DNA from: Trichostrongylus colubriformis
Taxonomy: Eukaryota; Nematoda; Chromadorea; Rhabditida; Trichostrongylidae
Reading direction: 5' to 3'
DNA: 64,000 nucleotides
Assembly: GCA_963978905.1 (NCBI GenBank)
Contig: OZ022257.1
Coordinates: 54,702,873 to 54,766,872, forward strand
Part shown: positions 47,301 through 56,000 of the stretch, in pieces
Layout of the letters: every line of letters starts with the position of its first letter
How positions within the stretch are numbered: the stretch's first letter is position 1
Notes under the pieces: generated by a model
Database searches by the model: none
Seen by the model: only the letters and a program-made list of their open reading frames with translations
What the model was told of the DNA's origin: nothing
Position numbers and translations under genes: made by a program

Positions 47301-47969
47301 AATGCATCACTCTTATGACATAAGTATTAGACACGATTGACACATTACTGACAAAAGACTGAAACAGGACCGAGCTTCATTCCTTGAGCAAGTATGTAAA
47401 GGTGGCTGTTAAATATACACCTCTCTATCCTACTATATATGATTCGTCTGTGTGTGTGCGTGTGTTCGTGTGTTTGTTTGTCACGAAATTCATATCCCGA
47501 TTAGAAGCCTATTTTCCCTACTTAGGAAGTAGATTGTTTGGTGACTATCCAGGTTGCATCCTTTCTGCACCGCTACGGTGCGCCATCACGGCGGTTCATC
47601 GGCACGACCCAAGCCAGCCACGCCCACTTGAGCTCCTCGGTCAGCTGAACTGAGAAGGCGTGGTTAGCTAGGGTTCGATAAGGTGTAGTGCCATGTCACC
47701 TAGCCTTTTCTATCAACATGCCAGTCTACCTCACCCTTACGGATGAGCTGAATCAAAATTATAGTTGAGGAGGTGGCAATAAGAGGTAAGGAAAAATTAT
47801 CTCCTTTGTTGGTCCGCTTCTCGATCCATTGTTTACTATCCTAAAAATTGAAATTTTTCAGGTACCTCTACAACGAAATATGTTTCGTTCACCTACAACA
47901 ATAAGGAAATTTGCATCTGAAGATATTGCCGAAAAACCCGTACTTCTTCAACCTCGCTTCGTACATTGA
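26390..47969 (+). CDS. FHA-domain, helical, acidic Ser/Thr-Pro-repeat protein
   Basis: The ATG at 26390 opens a gene of about 24 exons: 26390-26488, 29263-29385, 30416-30499, 30557-30631, 31260-31368, 31668-31748, 32625-32722, 32813-32887, 35595-35688, about 35806-35893, 37336-37443, 41723-41797, 41899-41961, 42010-42243, 43590-43742, 43800-43908, 43967-44061, 44405-44509, 44671-44718, 44772-44879, 45695-46974, 47032-47107, 47200-47274 and 47862-47969 (TGA). Nearly all junctions keep phase; 35688 to 35806 does not, so a small exon may be missing. An alternative reading uses 31260-31316 and an extra exon near 31964. The product is about 1190 residues: an FHA-like domain (about 15-105), a Ser-rich linker, helical and probably coiled-coil segments (RVVRLQDELTRKNLE; QLLEEAEKKSAQLEN), then an acidic repeat region. 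FHAD1-like proteins have an N-terminal FHA plus coiled coil, but orthology is only a guess. It has no signal peptide, so an intracellular location is inferred. Confidence 0.82.
26696..27412. repeat. Tandem array with ctccgcccacc motifs in intron 1
   Basis: A unit of about 257-280 bp recurs from 26851, 27108 and partly 27388, starting cac(g/a)ggt(t/c)g. Each full unit carries ctccgcccaccact and acaattttcggtc. The open frames across it (26696-27046 and 27095-27412) follow from the repeat. Confidence 0.7.
27421..27470. repeat. gacggacg-type minisatellite
   Basis: Imperfect repetition of gacgga/gggacgg units (gacggacggagggacggac). Confidence 0.75.
27602..29162. mobile_element. Tc1-like fold-back element with transposase relic in the loop
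   Basis: Arms of about 690 bp (27602-28289 and 28487-29162) are inverted copies with terminal cagtgctctgcataattata. TA precedes the left end; the expected right TA reads CA. The loop holds a broken Tc1-type core on the + strand: SDEKRVQL, then after a frameshift DVPDGYRHY, then KNFKEGGVMV. This matches the usual SDEK...DGPDGY...GGSVMV order. No intact frame remains. It lies in intron 1 of the FHA gene. Confidence 0.87.
29520..29682. repeat. MITE-like repeat, family G, copy 4
   Basis: Starts gctcatactgcgccggcagg and ends ggcaccgcaaagtataa, with the family's interior. It lies in intron 2 of the FHA gene. Confidence 0.7.
30704..31063. repeat. MITE-like repeat, family A, copy 4
   Basis: Ends aaggaatggtccacg and cgtggacgatcccttt are close to perfect inverted copies. 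The inner GC-rich palindrome is partly deleted. It lies in an intron of the FHA gene. Confidence 0.8.
32437..32491. repeat. Perfect 23-bp-arm hairpin
   Basis: caaactttcacatttcatta at 32437 is mirrored by taatgaaatgtgaaagtttg ending at 32491, around a 9-base loop. Confidence 0.85.
33244..33302. repeat. GC-rich hairpin
   Basis: cgaagaagacaactcgcgct at 33244 and agcgcgggttgtcttcttcg at 33283 pair with one mismatch around a GC-rich 19-base loop. Confidence 0.8.
33819..34190. mobile_element. Short fold-back element, same family as 54461-55847
   Basis: Ends ttgggttgaggagagagttc and gagatcttattccaacccaa are inverted and flanked by TA (33817-33818, 34191-34192). Inner words (cattgttcccttc; gaagggaacaatg) match the large palindrome. 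An (at)n tract lies at 34020-34040. No coding is seen, so it appears to be a deletion derivative. Confidence 0.8.
34859..35164. repeat. Fold-back element, 306 bp
   Basis: The left arm (ttgtctgataattttgtgc, gattgattggtggaatattt, cctaacgttt) is mirrored by the right arm (aaacgttag, aaatattccaccaatcaacc, gcacaaactaattagacaa). It lies in an intron of the FHA gene. Confidence 0.8.
36361..36495. repeat. Inverted pair of tRNA-like 3' ends
   Basis: The + strand has catgggttccagtcctgtcc, which fits a pol III B box (GGTTCNANNCC). The - strand has gcgagttggagtcccgtc followed by tgagattaaagcttttgc. The two are inverted copies of each other around a 40-base spacer. The sequence beyond the - strand T arm matches that beyond the T arm at 26140-26180, which suggests a tRNA-derived repeat. 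Confidence 0.45.
36612..36978. repeat. Interspersed repeat, family C, copy 3
   Basis: Starts ctagccagggtacacggaga and ends gggagtgccctgatgctag, giving short inverted ends. Shared interior includes gtcgaggatcctcgacaggg and caatccggcaacggttac. Confidence 0.75.
37543..37720. repeat. MITE-like repeat, family G, copy 5
   Basis: Well-preserved inverted ends: aggccgcgttcatactttgc and gaagtataaacgcggccta. It lies in the 4.3 kb intron (37444-41722) of the FHA gene. Confidence 0.85.
37721..39234. other. Intron sequence with local duplications
   Basis: Two related stretches near 37895-37975 and 38020-38095 share ggggtttaataggcatc(g/a)attggga. A similar pair near 38800-38870 and 38995-39075 shares atacgc.tga.tgtgcag.ttgacc. 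C and G tracts lie at 39085-39115. No exon is supported. Confidence 0.45.
39235..40600 (-). CDS. Nested minus-strand gene of unknown function (partial model)
   Basis: Going 5' to 3' on the - strand, exons are 40600-40474, 40388-40276, about 40247-40078, about 39777-39617, 39547-39379 and 39326-39235 (TAA at 39237-39235). Supporting junctions are GCC G|gtaaga into tttcag|AC ACC, and ATA C|gtgagt into ttacag|CA ACC across a 52 bp intron. Readable segments include KVFTNVGLWPFSDDG, SKRLQLKVPEPAIST, RTPKRLKWEIRDAQEG and LNELVYPVVLQLLQDLG. The phases between the second and fourth exons do not all fit, so exon edges there are uncertain. A possible earlier exon at about 41560-41462 reads TTFVGSSHPSEPVTC before a gtgagc donor. 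The product looks soluble and amphipathic. A lipid-binding fold was considered but not supported. The gene lies wholly inside an intron of the FHA gene; a family E repeat occupies one of its introns. Confidence 0.5.
39808..40069. repeat. MITE-like repeat, family E, copy 2
   Basis: Ends ggctacttacgccggaaatc and gattttccggcgtaaatagc are inverted. The interior is in opposite orientation to the copy at 24184. It lies in an intron of the nested - strand gene. Confidence 0.8.
40847..41088. repeat. MITE-like repeat, family D, copy 3
   Basis: Ends gtgtgtagccttatgtcg and cgacataaggttacacaccc are inverted. It is shorter than the other copies, with the central aaaagtaaaccaagaagtaa tract retained. Confidence 0.8.
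42595..42945 (+). pseudogene. mariner transposase relic
   Basis: Decayed mariner core on the + strand: MAMVWLCAAALIHCTF, then LMSPVLAGEGPVLL-like and RVSQTILIKL segments, followed out of frame by a DPTDYHFLKRLD-like piece. The D2 block is damaged (KAGPR where DNARP is usual). No inverted ends were identified. It lies in an intron of the FHA gene and abuts a family D repeat. Confidence 0.7.
42948..43288. repeat. MITE-like repeat, family D, copy 4
   Basis: Ends aagcctcatgtcgaaatttc and acataaggctacacatcc, with the aaaagtaaaagaaacaataa centre. Confidence 0.75.
44091..44363. repeat. MITE-like repeat, family E, copy 3
   Basis: The best-preserved ends of the family: gggtgtgtgcacttatgaca and cataagtgcacacaccc. 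It lies in an intron of the FHA gene. Confidence 0.85.
45075..45437. repeat. MITE-like repeat, family D, copy 5
   Basis: Ends gggtgtgtacacttatgccg and tcataactgtacactccc, with the aaaaagtaaaagagacgata centre. It lies in the intron before the long repeat-coding exon. Confidence 0.8.
46222..46938 (+). other. Nine tandem 26-residue Ser/Thr-Pro repeats in the FHA protein
   Basis: Within exon 45695-46974 a unit of 26 residues (78 bp) repeats about nine times, one unit being shorter. Each starts near TPSPSTP and ends in an acidic stretch (for example GTEIKSDEG or GAEMKGSEG). Several units keep exactly 26 residues. The SP/TP pairs are potential proline-directed kinase sites. The composition suggests a disordered tail. 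Confidence 0.85.
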
Positions 47970-48150
47970 ATTTATTGCTCAAAATCGATCGTTAAAACAT
48001 TTATCGAAGTCAGTTGACTATAATCGATAGGACTTTTACAAGTACCCGGTGAATTGTTGTTACCATTCCGATCACGCTCTTTGAGAATTAGGAAGTGTCT
48101 ATGTTTTTCAGTTTTAAAACTTCTCAAGGTACAACTTCTTGAGGTTTCAC

Positions 48151-48262
48151 AATAAAGTAGTTTCTGCAGCAGACCCCTCTCCACCATAAACACGGGCAAG
48201 CGTCAATAATATGTGCGAAATATCGAAAGCATATTACTGCAAAACTTTATCGAGACAATAAA
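48151..48262 (+). promoter_or_regulatory. Candidate polyadenylation signals of the FHA gene
   Basis: AATAAA occurs at 48151-48156 and again at 48257-48262, about 180 and 290 bases past the stop codon at 47967-47969. Confidence 0.4.
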
Positions 48263-48591
48263 ATATACATCGAAATCATCACATTATTCACGATAAAGCG
48301 TGCTGCACGCAAAATCAGACACGCAAGTATTACGTACTCTGCATTTAGCACAATGGTATACTGTAGTCACTTTCAAGTTTCATAGTCAACGTTTAACGAT
48401 ATACAAAATGTGGTTTGCAGTAAATGCACAGAGTACACCTGAACACACGCTAAATGTTTCTCTATAATCACTTCTTCATTGTTGGGGGGTTATGGGACTC
48501 AAACTCCTACCACTCAGGCTAAGCTAAATGAGGCTAAATGAGGCAGTTTGTCAGGCTAAGCTAAATGAGTTCATCTGTCCGTGAAGAATCT

Positions 48592-48723
48592 AAGGCCGCG
48601 TTCATGCTCTGCGCCGGCAGGGCATGGCTGCGTTAACAGGCAGCGAGACGTAGTGGCAAGTACGGAGGCGCAGAGACACGCAGTCACGCCCTACCGCCGG
48701 CACCGCGAAGTATAAACGCGGTC
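48592..48723. repeat. MITE-like repeat, family G, copy 6
   Basis: aaggccgcgttcatgctctg and cgaagtataaacgcggtc ends, internally shortened relative to other copies. The surrounding 48263-49638 holds no supported gene. Confidence 0.75.
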
Positions 48724-49638
48724 AAAGCAGACTGAGTTTTCGACGATGTTTGGACGCACACCTCTTGCAACGCTCAAATACCGTATCATTTGCTGAAAAT
48801 CGCGTACCGCAAAGTGTGAAGGAGGCCCGAAACCGTTGTCTCCGTTCTCGTAGCTACGCCTTAATTCAATAAACTGAGATCTCAAACACGGTCATCGAAA
48901 CTTGCGCCGAGGATAATTCGGATACGACCCCCTGCCCGAAAGGCTCGACCTGTTCCTATACTCAAATACTAGAAGCGCCTTTCTAAAAGAGAAGTCGTCA
49001 ATCGATAGTCATAGATTGAATAAAACATTCTACACAGTGCAGAGAATTATGATTATCGAGTGACGACCATTTTTTAGAGACGCCTCATCGATCCAAAATT
49101 TTTGAGAAGAGTGAGTTAGACCGACGAGGATCGGGAGTTCCATCGAATGATTTTAATTTTCGACTCAAGCGTGACACCGAGGAAATTTATTAAAAAATGC
49201 TGCCCCCGCCCCAAAAGTGTGTTTCCAAACGGCCCACCTTCCTTGTTCCCGTCCCGCTATTTCTATGGTTTATACTCAGTCAACGCGATACATCAAGGAA
49301 ATCAAGAGCGTAACCCCTACCTGCTTACCCAGCCCAGAATAATAGTTCTTTAGGGATTCCTCTTCGACTCATACCTGACCCTGGTTGGTGCAAGATGAGC
49401 ACCTGTGCATAGCAATTGTCATCGGTGTCCGCTTTGCCTATCTTAGTGTCTTAGTGCGATTTCCTTTGCCCATACTCGAAGAAAGTCCTGCAAATATAGC
49501 GAACAGCTGAGAAGTCCCTGAACACTTGCACTGATCAGATTCCTATATTTTTCCCTCACTTGCTCAGGCAGGTATAGCCCCAGAAGTTGTGGGAGGCTTT
49601 TAGGCCATGTGCTTGTGCGTGCATTACACCTTAGAGCG

Positions 49639-49885
49639 GATGAGGGCCTATTGTTCGATTTTTCGCTTCGCGACGTCGCACTTGCGGCGCCGTCATACGA
49701 GTCGTTTGGAACTCCGCTAAAGACACAATGGGCTGATATCGTGAAGGATCTTCAAAGATTGCAGAGTGGAAGCTTCGGAAGTTCGCCTATGCTGTTATTG
49801 TAGCTGTTTCAACAAATAAAGCTGCAAACCACTCGCACTCGCCGCGGACGATCGCGCGAAAATTCGACCAGTCGACCCCCACCCA
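49639..49885. repeat. MITE-like repeat, family H, copy 2
   Basis: Matches 17301-17600: gagggcc...ttcgatttttcgcttcg at left, gcgaaaattcgaccagtcga at right, and the interior gaagcttcggaagttcgc. Confidence 0.7.
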
Positions 49886-51221
49886 AAAGAAGCCACTAAA
49901 AGAAATGTTTGTAAATCCTATCTAAGCTTACGTGAAGAAAGAGCTCCCGCACAGAAAGTCTGCAGCCCCCTTCCCTCCCACCTCCAGTCTCTTACATAAA
50001 TATTATATGTACACAATGTTAGGCTACCATGCTCAGAAAAAGACGAAATCATAATTTCATATGGCTGTCAAATAATATACGCCTGAAATAATACCTAATA
50101 ATACCCGAAATACTTTTTAGTCCGGCCGTAATACCGGACTAAAAAGACTCTTTCGATGAGAGGTCCCAGCTGGAAAAGGGGAGCTGCCCTTTGTATGTCC
50201 TCCGATGTCAAAACTCTGTGACTCTCATTCAATCGATATCAAGCAATTGCACTCTCAAAATCTGCCATACTGCTCAGCTGTTTTTTGTTCTTTCACCAGT
50301 CGCTCAATCTTTATTATATAAACCACTAAAAACCACTAATGCTTCTGTCGATATGTCTGTCCGTCCGCAAGTGAGTGATTGTGATTATGGAATGAGAGTG
50401 GAAACCGCTCTAAATAGAGAAACTGACTGGTGTTAGCGTGTCATTGTAGGACCATCTTAAAGTGGAGTTAGCACCTCCTATTTATATAATCACATATTTT
50501 GTACTCTAGACGTCATTCTGTGACGATTTTGCGACTTTGCGGTGTCGCGTCTCTGCACGCGAAATTGCGGCATTGCACAAACGCGTGCGAAAGTGCCACG
50601 CTGCAAAATCGCATAGTATGAGTGCGGCCTAAAGTGCGTAGGGGACCAGAAGCAGCGGTGGGCCTCACCTTCACAACGTGCATTCTGCGATTTCTGTGAT
50701 TGAAGTTGCCAATGCTGTGTGATGCCATTTGTGGCGAAAACTGGTACTGAATAATTGATTGGTAAAAGCTTAATAATTGCTGCTTTGAGAACTATCTAAT
50801 TTGTAGCTACGCATACACTATAAAAGATGGTGCTCATGTATGTAGTTGGAGGGAGCCACTCCAGGGCGTGTAGCGTTAGGATGGTGGATCGTCGCGCGCG
50901 GCGAATTTCGGGCGACTTTAACGCTGCGTGGTACGGTATTCGCAACGCAGCTTTGCAATGAAGGGCAAATGTTGCGCCTTCGCCTCACACGTTGCGTTGC
51001 CCTTTGTTCTTACGTGGGGTAAGTGAAAACTTCAAATAGATCAGACCTGACCATAAACCTTGATTAGCGAAACCGATTATGAGAGGAAAAGGACTGTTTG
51101 AAGAAGCGGCAGTAGAGGCGAAATAATGGCGCTTCAGTGCGGAACCGCGTCGCAGGCGCCGCACTACGCCTCATCAAAGTCGCCCAGAAGTTGATGCGCG
51201 CGGCTACCCACGATCCTAAGG
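49886..51221. repeat. Intergenic, with a family F copy at 50515-50632
   Basis: gacgattttgcgactttgcg near 50520 and gctgcaaaatcgcatagtat near 50605 are the family F ends. The remaining sequence shows no exon; gcgcgcggcgaatttcg near 50897 is mirrored by a similar word near 52315. Confidence 0.5.
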
Positions 51222-52100
51222 CTGTGTTCACAGTGTTGGCATTTGCGAAATTGCAGAATTGCGGAATTTGCGGAGAACGATAAAGGTACGCATCAATTGG
51301 GAGAACTGCGGAATCAGCGGAATTGTGGAATTTGCGGAAAAGCATTAGATACGTATCGATTGCCAAACTATGAAGGGACGGGAGGATTAGAGAAAGGAAT
51401 TCTTCATATCCGCAAATTCCATGACTCCGCAAATTCCGCAATTCTGCATTTCTACAATTCCGCGAATTCCGCATATTCTCCCGATCGATACGTATCTGTT
51501 CTACAAGTCGGATTCCGCAGGCCGTGATTTGTTCCCACCGTAACCCTGTTTAAAGGACGCCAACGCTCCCTTTAAAGATCTTGCCACGGTCCTTTAAACA
51601 CGGTGAAAGCTGGGATTGTCGAAGATGAGACAGATGCTTCTCACCGACGTCGAAGCTCCTTCCCTCTCTAGGCTTAGGCTTAATTTCATATTCCGTCTTC
51701 CTACATGAAGAAGAATCAGCCAAAACATCTGTCTCGTCTTCGACAATCGCAGCCTCCACCGTATTTAAAGGACCGCGCTTATGTCAAGATCTTTAAAGGA
51801 CGCGTTACGTTCTCAAACAGGGTTACGGTGGGAACAAATCATCGGCCTTCTAAATCCGTCTTGTATAGTCCATTTCGAAAAAACTGATTGGGCGTGTCCC
51901 ACGGACTTGGATGAATGGCGAGAGTGAGAGTGTGTGGCGGGGTGAGAGAATTGAGAGAGTATGATACACGTTCATACAAGTCCATAGGACACGCCCAATC
52001 AGTTTTTCTGAACTGGACTGTATCTGTTCTTCTTTCCGCAATTCCGCAAATTCCGCAGTTCTGCAATTCCGCGAACTCTCCAAAACTGTGAACACAGCCT
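51222..52100. repeat. Nested inverted-repeat elements
   Basis: The outer ends aaggctgtgttcacagtg and actgtgaacacagcct enclose gaattgcggaatttgcgg-type words in both orientations. Inside are a second palindrome at 51526-51841 (ccaccgtaaccctgtttaaa / aaacagggttacggtgg) and a third at 51879-52006 (actgattgggcgtgtcccac / ggacacgcccaatcag). This order suggests one or more elements inserted into another. Confidence 0.75.
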
Positions 52101-53080
52101 GACGCTTGTCCCCCCCCCCCCCCCATTACCCAGCTTGAATAAATAAAAAAGGTGCTACTATCATGGGAAGGGGGGAGGGTGACAGCTTGCTGAATGTTGA
52201 ATAGTACAGTTAGTTTTACATGGTCATACAGGTATGAGTATGCTATCTACATGATCATACAGGTACATGTATGTTGTCTAGTATGTGCTAGTCGATTAGA
52301 GTCGTCCGAAATTTGCCGCGCGCGGCGATCCACTATCCTAACGATCGTCTCCCGGCCACTCCAGTGTGCTCGGCGTCCGGCGCGCTTTTTGCCTTGATTT
52401 TTAACCTAAGCCTTAGTTTAAGGGGAACTCCTACCTTCCTATGATGAAGCTTATTTTTCGGTAAAAAAAATACACTTGAACGTACAAACTGATAATTGTA
52501 GAATGGTTCTGAGTGAGGAACGACAGCACGACAGTGAGTGCCCCTCCTAACTACATCAAAACCAAAATCATTTTTGTGCGCTCTTCCAGCCATTCATGTG
52601 GGTTCGAATTACACCGACGTTAAACTTTGCGATTCTGCGATTTTACGATATCGCGACTCACACCGGGCGCGAATACCTCTGTAGAATCTCAATGCCGAAG
52701 AATAGCCTGCTAAAGGGCGACACCGTAGGATCACGAAGTCTTACGTCGGCACAATTCAGTGCCAGGTAAAAGTGGTTATTCCCACTTTAGTACTAGGAAT
52801 AATCCTCGGCGCTTCGTGTACTTTGGAGGCACTTCGAGCTCATCCGTCACATCCCAGCGAAAAAGTATTAGAGAGCCAGGATTTTTTTTTATTTTTTTCC
52901 CAAAAGTAGGGGAAAGGAAGTTTCTGCTGGGTGAATCGCCCAGGTCTGCTTTTCAGTCGCTCTGTTTCACTTCCGTGTCGTGTACCAAATTCAGTATCCT
53001 GTTACATTTGTTTTATTCCCTTCTAATCCTTTAAAATTTCGCCTAACCACTTTTTCATATTAATTGTGGAGAATTTTGTT
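52101..53080. other. Intergenic upstream of the membrane-protein gene
   Basis: A C tract at 52111-52124 and two copies of tggtcatacaggta-type words near 52220 and 52250. Otherwise AT-rich sequence without a supported feature. Confidence 0.4.
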
Positions 53081-53096
53081 GATTTTTAGAATCACA
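53080..53096 (+). promoter_or_regulatory. Probable spliced-leader acceptor before the ATG
   Basis: tgatttttag followed by aatcaca and the ATG at 53097 fits a nematode trans-splice acceptor a few bases before the start codon. It could instead be a cis acceptor for a non-coding upstream exon. Confidence 0.5.
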
Positions 53097-56000
53097 ATGC
53101 TATTCCTATTTTTGCGGATAGCTTTAATCCAAGGAGTGGTAATGTCAGCGGCGGACTTCTCTTTCAATCGACTAATGAGAACAAATCAGTACATAATCAT
53201 ATCTCAGCAATTATGCCAAACGAAATTCGAATCACAGATTAATGATCGCAGCTGTCCCAGGGCATTTCTTCGCATTTCTAGGTGCGTTCATCTTTTATAT
53301 AGTTATCTTTTTCATCTGGACTTTTGACTTTCTGTCACCTACTTTACTGCCCCATTGCCACTTTTAAGAAAAAGCTTAGTAAGCTATCAGGGGACTCGGA
53401 TTTCAAAAATCTAGCAAGTGGAGAGGTTGCCAAATTGCTGGAAAGGCTTAAGGCAAATGGACCAAAATATCGTAACCATGTAGGTGTTTGTGGGCCGGGG
53501 AGTATTCCAAGTAGGGGTGGGGAGAGATTGCTGTGAAGCTTTTGAAATTTTCAGCGGAAAGTCGGAGACTGTTCCCTGAAAATTTTCCGGACTCTACTCC
53601 AGGGCTCTGTTCTCGGAAAACTACCCTCACGCTTGCTTCAACTGTCTGTAACTGTATCCATTTGCGCCTTACAAAACTCTCCATATATACGACTCCTCAT
53701 ATTCCTTAGAAGTCACAAAAATTTCTAATGATGGTGCAAAAACTGGCATTTGGTATTTAACGACTACTTTATGATTTCAATTAGAATGGCGAATTTATTC
53801 GGCTTGCCAAATAGTTCCACTTTTATTGGCCCATACTCAGCTTTTTTCATGTACTTTATCCTGCAATTTTCATTTCCCATTTTTGAATCACTTTGTCATG
53901 TTTGTGTATTGTTTAAAAAGTCTGTAACGTCAAGGTAGCAGTTAGGTAATTAGGTAAGTGCAGTTTAAGACGGTTTATTCCATGAGGGGCGCTTATAAGG
54001 TAGCTAGCTATAGAAGGTCTTTATTTACTTATTTATTTATTTATTTATCTGTTTATCTATTTTTCTATGCGTAGTGTGACGCGCAATCGTAAATTTCGTA
54101 TCTGATGTATGTTGAGTAAGTGCTGATCCTGTTATGGTGGACGTTAAAATTCGATTCTCTTTTATTTCCTTTCTCTCTGGTGGATTGATGGGTTCGTAGA
54201 AGGGTAATGGTAGTCGTGGTCTATCAATTGCATGTGTAGTTTCAACATGAGTTGAGGTGTTGATTATAGAGGAGTTGAAGCTATAAATGCGTAGGCTCGC
54301 GTGCAGGCGGCTGCAACACTCCTCCCAACGTCGTAAATGCTGGCTGATATTGGAAGATGGCTGCAACTGTTCCCATCATTCGAGTTTAGACGTTGAAAAC
54401 GTATTTATGCGATCTTTACCATGGGCTCCATTGTTAACTCTGCTGTAGCTGCTTGATCTATTGGGTTGAGGAATAAGTCCCCGCGGTTTTTTTCAAACCC
54501 TGTTTTTCGCATTGTTCCCTTCATGTTTCGACGAAGCTTATAGGTGTTTCGATAGAGCTTTTTTTTTTGCTCTACAAAATGCTTGTATCTGTTTTTTGAT
54601 TCCTCCGACTATTTAATATTTATGAGGTTTGGAAGTGAAAGTAGCTGAAGGCAAAAAATTGGCACTTGCGCACCTCATCTTTCTCGTCTGCCATAGAGGT
54701 CAAAAAATGTATGTGTATACGTTTCGATAGAGCTTTTTCTGCTCTACAAACGAGACTACTTTTTATCCAAATTGCTTAACTTTTTGCTGTTTTTAAGACT
54801 CACAAATGCAGTACTCGCGAAAGTTGCACTTTCGTTATCTTCTCTTCCTCGCCTACCATCGAGATGGGAGAGAATGAGCATATATGCATTCAAGAGAGCT
54901 TTTTTTGCTCTGCAAGATGTTACCTTTTTTCTTTTGTATCTTCTCATATTTTAGCATTTAGGAATAAGTATCTATCGGTTTTTCAATTCGAAATTGCGTA
55001 ATGAAACTAAATTTTTTTGGCGGATTGTTCTGCATCATTCGATAGAGCTCTTTTCACTCTACAAGACAGTGCTCATGGTTCTGGTTCGAATTAATTTTTG
55101 CCATTTTTTAGATTATTTAGAAGTCGACGAAATCGAGCATTTTCGATACATCTAGTCGAAAATGCTCGATTTCGTCGACTTTTGAAATTGAATGATCTAA
55201 AAAATAGTAAAATTAATTCGAACCAAAACCATGAGCACTGTTTTGTAGAGTGAAAAGAGCTCTATCGAATGATACAGAACAATCCGCCAAAAAAATTTAT
55301 TTTCATTACGCAATTTCGAATTGAAAAACAGATAGATACTTATTCCTAAATGCTGAAATATGAGAAGATACAAAAGAAAAATGGTACCACCTTGCAGAGC
55401 AAAAAAAGCTCTATTGAGTGCATATATGCTCATCCTCTCCAATCTCGATGGTAGGCGAGGAAGAGAAGATAACGAAAGTGCACACTTTTGCGAGTACTGC
55501 ATTTGTGATTCTTAAAAACAGCAAAAAGTTAAGCAATTTGGATAAAAGGTAGTATCGTTTTGTAGAGCTGAAAAAGCTCTACCGAAACATACACACAAAC
55601 GTTTCTTGACCTCGATGGGAGACGAGAAAGATAAGGTGCGCAAGTGCTAATTTTTCGCCTTCAGCTACTTTCACTTCCAAACCTCATAAATATTAGGTAT
55701 TCGGAGAAATCGAAAAACAGAGCATATGAGCATTTTGTAGAGCAAAAAAAGCTCTGTCGAAGTCATATGGAAGCTCCGTCGAAACATGAAGGAAACAATG
55801 TGAAAAACAGGGTTCAAAAAACCGCGGGGACTTATTCCTCAACCCAATAGATGCTGAAGTGCTTTCAACTGCGAGATAATTTCAATGGGAACCATACCAT
55901 TCAATTTTCAGTGCATCTTGAAAGTTTTTGCACGAAATAGCGTACCAATCGTTAGGTGACTCGATTGTTGAATTTTCTTTTATATGTCTTACAACTAGAG

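Noticed and set aside
53448..53684. 78-codon minus-strand frame
   Set aside because: It is antisense to the second and third exons of the membrane-protein gene.
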